Below are positions 35,969 to 43,872 of a DNA stretch of 64,000 nucleotides, one piece after another. Position 1 is the stretch's first letter; the number at the start of each line of letters is the position of its first letter. The translations under genes and the position numbers were made by a program. The notes beneath the pieces were generated by a model. That model made no database searches. It was not told the origin of the DNA and worked only from the letters and a program-made list of their open reading frames with translations. The stretch comes from Pedobacter kyonggii (lineage in GTDB: Bacteria > Bacteroidota > Bacteroidia > Sphingobacteriales > Sphingobacteriaceae), in assembly GCF_004310665.1 (NCBI RefSeq), contig NZ_SIXF01000013.1, positions 62,001 through 126,000 of the forward strand, in the 5' to 3' direction.

Positions 35969-37382
35969 TAAGGTCCTTGATAATGTATTCAACCCACTGA
36001 TTGCCCGGTATGCTAAGCTTTACATCAGGACTGAACCCGGTTTCATCAATAGGCTTCTTATCAGTCCAGCTCGATTTGGAAACCGGCATCATGAGTATCA
36101 GCGTTTTGCACGGAAGCGGTGTTGGTGATGTTGGGCCTTCATAATCCATCATGCCTACACTATTCCTACCGTACCGTGTTGTCTTTTTGCTCTGTTTCAT
36201 TAAATGGAAAAAGTATTCTGCGGAGCTTCCGCAAAGTTCATCGGTAATTAATGCAACTTTAGCGGGGCTGCCAAGAACAGAATCAAGGGGGATCGTTAAC
36301 CCTGGGATCTGATAAAAGGTATTCTTGGCAGATGTGAGTTCTTCGTAGATTTTTTTGAGGTTAGCTACATATTCATCAGTATAGTATTTTTTTAGATCTA
36401 CAGGTACTGGATTTTTGACGAAATACTCAAGCTCTGATCTTTTGAGCCGGACATTGTCCTGTGAAATGCGAAGTAGGGGGCTGTCCTGTTTGATCGGGTT
36501 GGTCATCACGTAGGGTAAGAGAAAGCTCCAACCGGAATTGCCCCCTCCGTTCCCACGCAGATCTATGATCAGGTACTTACTATTCCTGATGGCTTTATCA
36601 TGGGCTGCAACTAATTTCTCGATCTTACTGTCGTTATTAAAGAAGGTCGGTATTTTGATATAGCTGGTTTCCTCGTCCAACCGAGAATAATCGAGGCCAT
36701 TGTTGCTGTTTTTCCATGTACCTAACTCCTTTTTTTGTTTTGCAGTCATTTCATTTGGGAAAACCCTTCCAAAAAGTGAAAAATTCCACAGCTGTAACAG
36801 GCCGTCCCTTTGCTGAGCATAAAAATCTATACTGTTAAATACATTATACTGATTTAGCAGATAGCCTTTTTGGTGCGGTTTTAGCGTAAAATAGACAAGT
36901 CCCTTGTGGAGCATACTATCCTTTGCACTAAGTACAATAGCCTTGTATTCATTGCCCGGAAATTTTTTTATCCCCAGCCTAATTGAACTGTCCGCGTTTA
37001 TCCATATGCCTTCAGCGCCAATAGCCGGTTTCAGTGTTTTAAAATAAGATTCGTCTACAGCTACGGTCTCTTTTTCGTAATCATCCTTGTTGAGGTATGT
37101 CAATGAAAAATGTTTGTCTGCAAAAAATCTAACATAATCTTTAATAAGATAATAGCAGTTTTTAGGATTGCTTTCATTTTCTGCCTTTTTGCGGAGGCTG
37201 GTTACCAGGTTTTCATAGGCTGGTTTTGTCTTAACATATACTTTTTGCGGAAATCCGGCATAGTTGAGCTCAGTTTTAATAATTGCTTCATTTAAATTCT
37301 GCAGGCAATTACAGGGTATCTGTTGTGCCATAAGTAAAAAGGGAAAGGTAGCGGTAATAAGGAGGATACATAGTCTTTTCAT
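35955..37382 (-). CDS. Exported S41-family peptidase
   Basis: 475 aa with a signal peptide from the ATG at 37382 (MKRLCILLITATFPFLLM, cleavage near AQQ); the frame continues 21 bp upstream to a GTG that I do not use. The S41/tail-specific protease region shows DLRGNGGGNSGW and the catalytic segment TDELCGSSAEYF with nucleophilic Ser. The N-terminal 200 residues are of the type found in periplasmic C-terminal-processing protease relatives in Bacteroidota. The substrate is unknown. Its last codons lie in the palindrome described separately. Confidence 0.87.
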   Translation of the reverse strand: MKRLCILLITATFPFLLMAQQIPCNCLQNLNEAIIKTELNYAGFPQKVYVKTKPAYENLVTSLRKKAENESNPKNCYYLIKDYVRFFADKHFSLTYLNKDDYEKETVAVDESYFKTLKPAIGAEGIWINADSSIRLGIKKFPGNEYKAIVLSAKDSMLHKGLVYFTLKPHQKGYLLNQYNVFNSIDFYAQQRDGLLQLWNFSLFGRVFPNEMTAKQKKELGTWKNSNNGLDYSRLDEETSYIKIPTFFNNDSKIEKLVAAHDKAIRNSKYLIIDLRGNGGGNSGWSFLLPYVMTNPIKQDSPLLRISQDNVRLKRSELEYFVKNPVPVDLKKYYTDEYVANLKKIYEELTSAKNTFYQIPGLTIPLDSVLGSPAKVALITDELCGSSAEYFFHLMKQSKKTTRYGRNSVGMMDYEGPTSPTPLPCKTLILMMPVSKSSWTDKKPIDETGFSPDVKLSIPGNQWVEYIIKDLKRKN

Positions 37383-37807
37383 CACAGTAATTTGATTGAA
37401 CACTAATATATTAAAGTTATCAGGTTTTTTGATGGTATGGCATCCGATTTAAATAGCATAATTAAAATTGCATTAAATTTTATGATTGTCAGCGCAGGTA
37501 TATTATAATGCAAAGAAAGACCTGATCAGACATGAAAATGAAAAGGTCCAACCCGACCTGATTGGATCTATTTTGGTCAATCTTTAAGATGCCTTTAATA
37601 CTGCATGGTAAATAGTTGTGGGCTATAGTTTGGAGCAGAATCTGTTGAGCCTTAGCTGAAAAGCTTTTTTAAAAAATTATATTATTGATTTTCAGGATGT
37701 AATGTGGTTGAAAAGTGATGACCATCAGTTTTCAATCTGGTGCTCCTCATAAAATTCGACGCAGAACAGGGTAGGTTTGACCAACAGTTTAATCCAATAA
37801 CCCTGCT
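37383..37807. other. Intergenic region, 425 bp, with FNR-type promoter
   Basis: No gene visible. The right end holds the FNR-type box (37715-37728) and its predicted promoter for the YceI operon. The left part contains the promoter of the S41 peptidase on the other strand. Confidence 0.6.
37715..37758 (+). promoter_or_regulatory. FNR-type box and -7 element upstream of the YceI operon
   Basis: GTGATGACCATCAG at 37715-37728 contains TGAT-N4-ATCA, the core of an FNR/FixK box. A degenerate -7 element (AAAATTCG, 37751-37758) begins 29.5 bp after the box centre, the same distance as at two stronger promoters in this window. Confidence 0.6.
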
Positions 37808-38425
37808 ATGAAAACATTTAACATATTCCAGAAAAAAATCAGACCTATCACCCTATTGTTTATGCTCTCCCCGCTGGTAACAGTGGCACAAACAACATAT
37901 CAGCTTTCGCAAACAGCCAGCAGTTCAGTTAAGGTAATGGGCACATCCAATGTTCACGATTGGTCGATGACATCCAAACAGTTCGAAAGCACAGGTGCAT
38001 TTAATTTCAATGCCCGTGGCGAAATGACAGATGTAACGGCGCTAAAATTTAGCCTAACGGCAAAGAGCCTCAAAAGTGGTAAATCTGCTATGGACGACCG
38101 TACCTATAAAACGCTTAACGCAACTGATTTTCCGAAGATAAGCTACCAGCTCACTTTTGCAACAGTTACCATGGTACAGGCAAAAAGGTATTCGATTCAG
38201 ACCACTGGAATTCTGACCATTGCCGGGAAAACACAGAGCCTTTCAATGAAGGTAATGGCTTTGGTAAATGCAGATGGTTCCATCAGTTGCCATGGCAGCC
38301 AACAATTAATGCTAACCGACTATGGTATTGAACCACCAAGTTTTATGCTTGGCACAATGAAGGTGGGTAACAACCTCGTTGTCAGGTTCGAGTTAGACTA
38401 TGTTAAGACATCAGTAGCTAAATAA
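37808..38425 (+). CDS. Exported YceI-family protein
   Basis: 205 aa with a signal peptide (about residues 1-28, LVTVAQ) and a YceI-like lipocalin-type barrel: TSNVHDWSM, VTALKFSLTAKSLKSG, LNATDFPKISYQL and TGILTIAGKTQSLSMKV. YceI proteins are periplasmic and bind isoprenoid-like or other hydrophobic molecules. It is first of a three-gene unit (YceI, porin-like, YceI-like) and has an FNR-type promoter, so expression under low oxygen is expected. The actual ligand is unknown. Confidence 0.9.
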   Translation: MKTFNIFQKKIRPITLLFMLSPLVTVAQTTYQLSQTASSSVKVMGTSNVHDWSMTSKQFESTGAFNFNARGEMTDVTALKFSLTAKSLKSGKSAMDDRTYKTLNATDFPKISYQLTFATVTMVQAKRYSIQTTGILTIAGKTQSLSMKVMALVNADGSISCHGSQQLMLTDYGIEPPSFMLGTMKVGNNLVVRFELDYVKTSVAK

Positions 38426-38448
38426 CAATTCATCACTAAGATAAAATC

Positions 38449-39765
38449 ATGAAAAATAAATTTACACTAGCTTCTGCCCTTATAGTAGCAATTATAAGTT
38501 CGTATAGTTTTGGCGTACAGGCACAGGTTTCCAATCTTAGGCCTTACGATAAATCCGGTATTAATGTTTTTGAAGCACCCAAAGATAGCAATGCCGTATT
38601 TGATAAAATAAAAGTCAGTTTTGGTGCTGGATTTACCCAGTCTTTTCAAGGGCTAAAACATGAAAACACATCTGGCGGGCTATATAAAATAACTCCGGGC
38701 TTTAATACTGCCAATGCGAATCTATTCATGGATGTACAACTCTCAGATGGGATCAGGCTGAACCTCACCAGCTATCTTTCTTCCCGCCACCACAACGAAA
38801 CCTGGGTGAAGGGTGGATATATCCAGTTTGATAAGCTGCCGTTTAAGGGCAAATTGTTGGAAGATATTATGGCAGTAACAACCATCAAAATCGGACACAT
38901 GGAAATCAACTATGGTGATCAGCATTTCCGCAGGTCGGATGGCGGACAAACGATTTATAACCCGTTTATTGAAAATTACATCATGGATGGGTTTACAACC
39001 GAAATAGGCGGAGAAGTTTTGGTGAGAAAAAATGCGCTGTTTGGTTTAATCGGTGTTTCAAATGGAATGATCAAAGGTAATATCGATAGCCTGATCGCGA
39101 CTCCCCAGGATGCAAATGTGCACAAATCACCAGCCGTTTATGTAAAAGGCGGCTTTGATAAACAATTGAACAGCGATTTGAGGGTGCGTTTTGCAGCCTC
39201 CTATTATAGCAATAACAGTTCTGGCGGACAGACCTTATATGGCGGCGACCGTACCGGCTCGAACTATTTTATGGTGCTGGAAAAAGTTGGCGCAGTAAAT
39301 ACTACCAATGCCTTCTCAGGACGGTTTAACCCTGGTTTTACCAAAAAAGTTAATGCCCTTCAGCTAAACGCATTTATAAAATTTCAGGGGCTGGAACTGT
39401 TTGCAACTTATGAAAACGCAAAGGGAAGATCAAAAACAGAGGTAGACAGCAGAGGAGCTGAGCAGATGGCAATAGATGGTGTTTACAGGTTCGGAAAGAC
39501 AGAAAATTTCTTTATTGGTGCAAAATATAATGTGGTTACGGCCGCAATGGCTAATGTGTCGGCTGCCGGAACAACACCTGCAATAACTTATAACAATGAC
39601 GTAAAAATAGACCGCATTGCTATTGCTGCGGGATGGTTTATGACCAAAAACATATTGTTAAAAGGTGAGTATGTGAGCCAGAAATATAAAGATTTCCCAA
39701 CTGCAGATTTCCGGAGCGGAGGGAAATTCAAAGGTTATGTGATCCAGGCTGTTGTAGGATTTTAG
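38449..39765 (+). CDS. Outer-membrane porin-like beta-barrel protein
   Basis: 438 aa. Signal peptide (about residues 1-25, GVQAQ), then a beta-barrel with alternating strands, ending in Phe (VIQAVVGF). No plug domain, so it is a channel or structural barrel rather than a TonB receptor. It lies 23 bp after the first YceI gene and 47 bp before the second YceI-like gene. This gene order and the shared promoter suggest that it moves a molecule handled by the YceI proteins. It is not similar enough to a named porin family for me to identify the cargo. Confidence 0.82.
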   Translation: MKNKFTLASALIVAIISSYSFGVQAQVSNLRPYDKSGINVFEAPKDSNAVFDKIKVSFGAGFTQSFQGLKHENTSGGLYKITPGFNTANANLFMDVQLSDGIRLNLTSYLSSRHHNETWVKGGYIQFDKLPFKGKLLEDIMAVTTIKIGHMEINYGDQHFRRSDGGQTIYNPFIENYIMDGFTTEIGGEVLVRKNALFGLIGVSNGMIKGNIDSLIATPQDANVHKSPAVYVKGGFDKQLNSDLRVRFAASYYSNNSSGGQTLYGGDRTGSNYFMVLEKVGAVNTTNAFSGRFNPGFTKKVNALQLNAFIKFQGLELFATYENAKGRSKTEVDSRGAEQMAIDGVYRFGKTENFFIGAKYNVVTAAMANVSAAGTTPAITYNNDVKIDRIAIAAGWFMTKNILLKGEYVSQKYKDFPTADFRSGGKFKGYVIQAVVGF

Positions 39766-39812
39766 CCAATAGACTATTTGGCTGGAGCGATTTGTTCCGG
39801 CCTTTAAAAACC

Positions 39813-40403
39813 ATGATGAAACTACTGTTAATTATCCTTTTTTTGCTGTTTGCCGGCTTGAGGCCTGCAGGAAAAACCAGAAGTACCTCAAGATGGGTGG
39901 TGAGTGAAAACAGTATGCTCACTGTTAATGGATCCACCAATATAAACCGCTTTTCCTGCGTAATCCTGCAGTATCCCAAAACCGATACCGTTCTGGTTTC
40001 GAAAGATAAAACAGAACATATTGCGCTTTCAGGAATCTTAAATCTGGAGGTAAAAAATTTTGACTGTAACAGTACGATGATGACCAAACAACTGCTAAAC
40101 ACCTTGAAGGAGAACAGATTCCCAGTGCTAAGGATCAAATTTCTGTCCTTAAAAGAAATCCCTTCCGAAGGTCAGAATAGTTTTGTTAAGGGCGATGTGG
40201 AGATCACATTATCAGGGGTATTAAAAAGATACGAAATCTGTTATCAGATAAATGTTAAACGGGGCACTATCGAGCTGATAGGGCAACAAGCCATCAATTT
40301 TTCTGATTTTCATCTCATCCCTCCAAAAAAAATAGGCAGGCTCATCCAGGCCAAAGATCAACTGGTTGTAGCTTTCTTTTTAAAAATGGAACGGGCAGGG
40401 TAA
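39813..40403 (+). CDS. YceI-like domain protein
   Basis: 196 aa starting at ATG 39813 (or 39816); the frame extends to a TTG at 39792. Hydrophobic N-terminus (LLLIILFLLFAGLRP), then a YceI-like fold: VNGSTNINRFSC, MTKQLLNTLKENRFPVLRIKF and GDVEITLSGVLKRYEI. It is more divergent than the first YceI gene. It ends the unit and is followed by a convergent small gene on the other strand. Confidence 0.82.
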   Translation: MMKLLLIILFLLFAGLRPAGKTRSTSRWVVSENSMLTVNGSTNINRFSCVILQYPKTDTVLVSKDKTEHIALSGILNLEVKNFDCNSTMMTKQLLNTLKENRFPVLRIKFLSLKEIPSEGQNSFVKGDVEITLSGVLKRYEICYQINVKRGTIELIGQQAINFSDFHLIPPKKIGRLIQAKDQLVVAFFLKMERAG

Positions 40404-40428
40404 TTCTGGTGTGCTAATGCATTTGTAT

Positions 40429-40794
40429 TTATCTAAATTGTCCTTTTTCCAATAGCGAAATCGTACTGAACTGAATCTTGTTTAACCGCTCCTGAAGTTC
40501 CAGCGCTTTGTTCTTTTCGGCGAGCAATGCCTTCAACCGGTCAACTTCTGCGGTTAGCCGTTTTTTTTCCTGTAACTCGATTTTAGAGAAAACCTTTCCG
40601 CTTTCGTAGTAGCTGAAAAAATTGTAGCTCAGGATTTCACTCACACGGACCAAAGTAAGAATATCGATAGTTGCGGTATTCAGCATCTCCTGCGTTTTTG
40701 TTTTGCTGATCTCAAGGGCGGCGGCAATGTCTGAAACAGAGATATCTTTCTGCTTCATTTCCTTCCAGATCATTAAGCCTATATGGACACTCAT
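40429..40794 (-). CDS. Small HTH protein with coiled-coil tail
   Basis: 121 aa. The first 60 residues have a helix-turn-helix-like pattern (ISVSDIAAALEISKTKTQEM), and residues about 70-110 form a Lys/Glu/Leu-rich coiled coil. A DNA-binding role is inferred; XRE-like small regulators of this shape are common in Bacteroidota. It points away from the stress-protein operon. Confidence 0.65.
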   Translation of the reverse strand: MSVHIGLMIWKEMKQKDISVSDIAAALEISKTKTQEMLNTATIDILTLVRVSEILSYNFFSYYESGKVFSKIELQEKKRLTAEVDRLKALLAEKNKALELQERLNKIQFSTISLLEKGQFR

Positions 40795-40943
40795 CTTGTA
40801 TAATTTTAAAACACTGAAATTACAGAAAGCATGCTGATTTAATCATTTTTTGTGGTAATGATAATTAGTCTAAATATTTCTTTAACATATCATAATAATG
40901 ATCGGGCACTTAAATGGTAACACCGGGAGAATCATTTTAATAA

Positions 40944-40987
40944 CTGATGCGGCTCATATTTTTAACACGGGCTTTTTACAAACTTTA
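40944..40987 (+). promoter_or_regulatory. FNR-type box and degenerate -7 element upstream of the universal stress protein
   Basis: CTGATGCGGCTCAT (40944-40957) contains TGA-N6-TCA. AAACTTTA at 40980-40987 begins 29.5 bp after the box centre and matches four of the six fixed positions of TAnnTTTG. The same spacing occurs at three other places in the window. Confidence 0.55.
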
Positions 40988-41010
40988 TACACTATCAAAA
41001 AAGACCCATT

Positions 41011-41886
41011 ATGAAAAAGATCCTGGTACCTGTTGATTTCTCTGCAACGGCAGAAAACGCAGCCGATTATGCAACTGATCTGGCCCATGGTATTGGTGCC
41101 AGAGTAGAACTGTTAAATGTTTTTCAGGTTCCTGAGTTTTCTCCTGCTGCGGCATCTCTTGTATGGCCGCTTGAAGAATATAAGCTTATAGAAGCTGATG
41201 CTAAAAAAGCCTTAGGCAAACTGGTCGAAAAAGTTGAAGAAAAATATAAAAAGGCCCATCATGAGTTTGGTTTTAAAGCAGAAGTGTTTGGGAGATCTGT
41301 TCGTGGCGAGGTTGAACAAGAGGTTAGTAAATATTTTACCGAGTGTAAAATGAACCTCGTTGTGGCCGGACTAAACCGCGCAGATAAGTTAACCAAAACA
41401 CTTATGGGCAGTGTTGCCAGAAAAATTATTGAGCAGGAAATACCTGTTTTGCTTATCCCTGCGGGATATAGGTTTAAGAAACCTAAAAAAATCGCTTTTG
41501 CCACAGATTTTAGCCATAGTGATATCCCCGTTTTATGTACACTTGCCGAATTTGCAAAACCTTTTAATGCCGATATACTCATTACACATACCGGTAATTC
41601 AAAATCAGAACCAGAAGGGGATAAGCATACAACGGAAGATTTTTTAAATCAGGTTGCCGACCGGGTTAACTATAGAAATATCTACCATAGGCATATAAAC
41701 AGTGAACGGATTAAGGACGGTTTAGATTGGATCGTAGAAAACGGACAGATCGATATCCTGACCATGGTGCACCGAAAACATAGTTTTTTTCATCGCCTGC
41801 TTAAAGGCAGTTACACCCTAAACATGTCAGATCATATTCAGATCCCGCTTTTGGTTTTACCACCATCACATAACATTCCAATGTAA
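41011..41886 (+). CDS. Universal stress protein with two USP domains
   Basis: 291 aa, two tandem UspA folds (about residues 1-148 and 152-285). The first begins MKKILVPVDFSATAENAADYA and has an ATP-binding-like segment LMGSVARKIIEQEIPVLLIP. The second begins KKIAFATDFSHSDIPVL and ends SDHIQIPLLVLPP, with a degenerate G-2X-G loop. USP proteins of this size are often induced by oxygen limitation, and this gene has an FNR-type promoter. Alcohol dehydrogenase and an FMN protein follow in the same direction. Confidence 0.92.
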   Translation: MKKILVPVDFSATAENAADYATDLAHGIGARVELLNVFQVPEFSPAAASLVWPLEEYKLIEADAKKALGKLVEKVEEKYKKAHHEFGFKAEVFGRSVRGEVEQEVSKYFTECKMNLVVAGLNRADKLTKTLMGSVARKIIEQEIPVLLIPAGYRFKKPKKIAFATDFSHSDIPVLCTLAEFAKPFNADILITHTGNSKSEPEGDKHTTEDFLNQVADRVNYRNIYHRHINSERIKDGLDWIVENGQIDILTMVHRKHSFFHRLLKGSYTLNMSDHIQIPLLVLPPSHNIPM

Positions 41887-41941
41887 TTGCCCATCACCAG
41901 ATAAAATTCAATTCTTATAATCTATTGTTAAACAAAAGTAT

Positions 41942-42976
41942 ATGTATCCTAAAACAATGAAAGCCGCAGTTATCCATGAATATGGAGGACCACTGGCCAT
42001 AGAGGAACTGCCGGTTAGACCGCTCAATCAATATGAGATTTTGGTTAAGGTAATTTCATGTGGGGTATGCCACACCGATTTGCACGCCTGTAATGGCGAC
42101 TGGCCTGTAAAATCAAAAATGCCATTGGTGCCAGGCCACGAGGCCATCGGCCTGGTAGCTGCAATGGGACATGATGTTAAAAGTGTTAAAGAAGGAGATG
42201 TGGTTGGCGTACCATGGTTATACAGTGCCTGTGGCTGTTGCGAATTTTGCTTAACAGGCTGGGAAACGTTATGTTATGAGCAGCAGAATGGAGGCTATAG
42301 TGTTGATGGCGGTTTTGCAGAGTATGTAATTGCCGATTCGAGATACGTTGCCCATTTCCCTTCGCATGTAAATTTTGCAGAAATGGCACCCATTATCTGC
42401 GCCGGGGTTACCGTATACAAAGGTTTAAAAGAAACTGATGCAAAAGCAGGTGAATGGGTAGCCATATCAGGTATTGGCGGACTTGGTCACCTTGGTGTTC
42501 AGTATGCAAAAGCCATGGGCTTTCAGGTTGCTGCGATTGATATTTCGAACGATAAATTGGAAATGGCCAGAAAACTCGGTGCAGACATTGTTGTTAATGC
42601 ACTAGAACATGATCCGGGTGAATTTCTTAAAAAACAAACCGGGGGTATGCATGGCGTATTGGTTACGGCAGTAACACCTGTTGCTTTTAGCCAGGGGCTT
42701 TCGGCATTACGCAGGAAAGGTACTTTATCACTAAACGGACTACCTCCGGGCAGTTTTGACCTTCCCATATTCGATACAGTACTTAACAGGATAACCATTA
42801 GAGGCTCTATTGTAGGCACAAGAAAGGATATGCAGGAAGCCATTGAATTTGCGGTAGATGGAAAGGTAAGGGCACAGGTTAAATCAGCAAAACTGGAAGA
42901 CATCAATAATGTGTTCGATCAAATGAAAAAGGGCGAGATTGATGGGCGGATTGTTTTGGATATCTCTGGTGATTAG
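41942..42976 (+). CDS. adhP: Zinc-dependent alcohol dehydrogenase (AdhP type)
   Basis: Oxidises primary alcohols, or reduces aldehydes with NADH during fermentation. Catalytic zinc ligands are in CGVCHTD and GHEAIG, the structural-zinc Cys cluster is CGCCEFCLTGWETLC, and the NAD-binding loop is ISGIGGLGHLGVQYAK. 344 aa is full length. It is 55 bp after the universal stress protein gene and 32 bp before an FMN-binding protein gene, so it probably shares the FNR-type promoter, which would fit a role in anaerobic redox balance. Confidence 0.92.
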   Translation: MYPKTMKAAVIHEYGGPLAIEELPVRPLNQYEILVKVISCGVCHTDLHACNGDWPVKSKMPLVPGHEAIGLVAAMGHDVKSVKEGDVVGVPWLYSACGCCEFCLTGWETLCYEQQNGGYSVDGGFAEYVIADSRYVAHFPSHVNFAEMAPIICAGVTVYKGLKETDAKAGEWVAISGIGGLGHLGVQYAKAMGFQVAAIDISNDKLEMARKLGADIVVNALEHDPGEFLKKQTGGMHGVLVTAVTPVAFSQGLSALRRKGTLSLNGLPPGSFDLPIFDTVLNRITIRGSIVGTRKDMQEAIEFAVDGKVRAQVKSAKLEDINNVFDQMKKGEIDGRIVLDISGD

Positions 42977-43008
42977 GTGTTTATCAATCAATATTTAATA
43001 ATAAGAAG

Positions 43009-43464
43009 ATGTTAGGAATATTAAAAGAAGAGGACATAGAAAAGCTCCTTAAAGAACAACATATTGGCCGTTTGGCCTGCCATGCACATGGGCTAAGCTA
43101 TATTGTACCCATTAATTATGTGTACAGCAGCGGCATGGTCTACGCCCATTCTGCTCCAGGACAAAAAATCAGGATGATGAAAAGTAATCCCCAGGTATGC
43201 TTTCAAACCGATCAGATCCGCGATACCTTTAACTGGAAGAGTGCGGTGTGTTGGGGCAAATTTGAAGAAATCACCGATGCAACAGAAAAACAAAGGGCAC
43301 TTCAGGGGATTATCCACCGAATGATGCCTTTAACCAATACCCCTTCGGAGCAACCATCGCATGGAACTGGCAAGAAAGATACTTATGATGAAGATATTAT
43401 CGTGTTCAAAATTATCTTTCATCTTAAAACAGGTAGATTCGAGATAAACGATAGCGTTGATTGA
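43009..43464 (+). CDS. Pyridoxamine-5'-phosphate-oxidase-like FMN-binding protein (NimA type)
   Basis: 151 aa, split beta-barrel flavin-binding family (GRLACHAHGLSYIVPINYVY, then MVYAHSAPGQKIRMMKSNPQVCFQ and VCWGKFEEI). Members reduce a variety of substrates with FMN and are not necessarily PNP oxidases. It is the third gene of the stress protein/alcohol dehydrogenase unit, which suggests a redox task under oxygen limitation. A hairpin follows at 43519. Confidence 0.88.
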   Translation: MLGILKEEDIEKLLKEQHIGRLACHAHGLSYIVPINYVYSSGMVYAHSAPGQKIRMMKSNPQVCFQTDQIRDTFNWKSAVCWGKFEEITDATEKQRALQGIIHRMMPLTNTPSEQPSHGTGKKDTYDEDIIVFKIIFHLKTGRFEINDSVD

Positions 43465-43518
43465 CAGAAATAACAGATTCCAAAATGTGACATCATTGGG
43501 AGAAGCAACGACAGGCTG

Positions 43519-43535
43519 TCCCGACTTTTTCGGGA
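43519..43535 (+). terminator. Hairpin after the FMN-protein gene
   Basis: TCCCGA and TCGGGA make a 6-bp perfect stem with a 5-base loop (43519-43535), 54 bp after the stop codon. No T-run follows, so its role is unsure. Confidence 0.4.
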
Positions 43536-43675
43536 AAGCAATTCTTCCAACCTATGATAAGATTGCCGCAGCAGATGAAAAATCAGCCTTCAAAGACGAT
43601 TTTAGGGAAAACTGCCCTCAATCATCCAGATCTAGGATCCTGACCCACTAAAAACGTTTCAGCTCGTTTTTTGCT

Positions 43676-43719
43676 TTGACAGGCATCCATTGCGGGTTAA
43701 TTCAACTACTGTATTTTTG
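43676..43719 (+). promoter_or_regulatory. Orphan FNR-type promoter
   Basis: TTGACAGGCATCCA at 43676-43689 with TATTTTTG at 43712-43719, again 29.5 bp from box centre to -7. Surrounding bases resemble those of the promoter at 45315 (shared TTTGACAGGCATC, TTCAACTA and TTTTG blocks), but no gene starts at the expected place: only an 11-codon frame (43769-43804). Confidence 0.6.
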
Positions 43720-43822
43720 TTGATGAAATTTATGGGTTATGAAAGGGCATATTATATAACGAAATACTATGACACTTGATAAAAATACCACACTAATAAT
43801 TTAGGAAAAAACTTATATTTGA

Positions 43823-43863
43823 ATTATCGTAATGCAGATTACTGTAATGTGTATTGCGATAAT
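43823..43863 (+). promoter_or_regulatory. Operator-like repeats before the DUF234-type ATPase
   Basis: ATTATCGTAAT (43823-43833), ATTACTGTAAT and ATTGCGATAAT form direct and inverted copies of an 11-bp word; the outer ATTATCG and CGATAAT are inverted. It lies 9 bp before the ATG at 43873, so it could bind a regulator, possibly the ATPase itself. Confidence 0.4.
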
Positions 43864-43872
43864 GGAAATGAT

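Larger units (their letters stand above)
43465..43872. other. Intergenic region, 408 bp, with a decoupled promoter
   Basis: Contains the hairpin at 43519, an FNR-type promoter (43676-43719), an 11-codon frame starting at 43769 and the likely operator repeats before the ATPase gene. A 64-codon frame at 43457-43651 covers part of it but has no support as a gene. Confidence 0.6.

Noticed and set aside
43457-43651. 64-codon plus-strand frame after the FMN-protein gene
   Set aside because: It overlaps the end of the FMN-protein gene, has no recognisable domain, and contains a terminator-like hairpin. No promoter or ribosome-binding site supports it.
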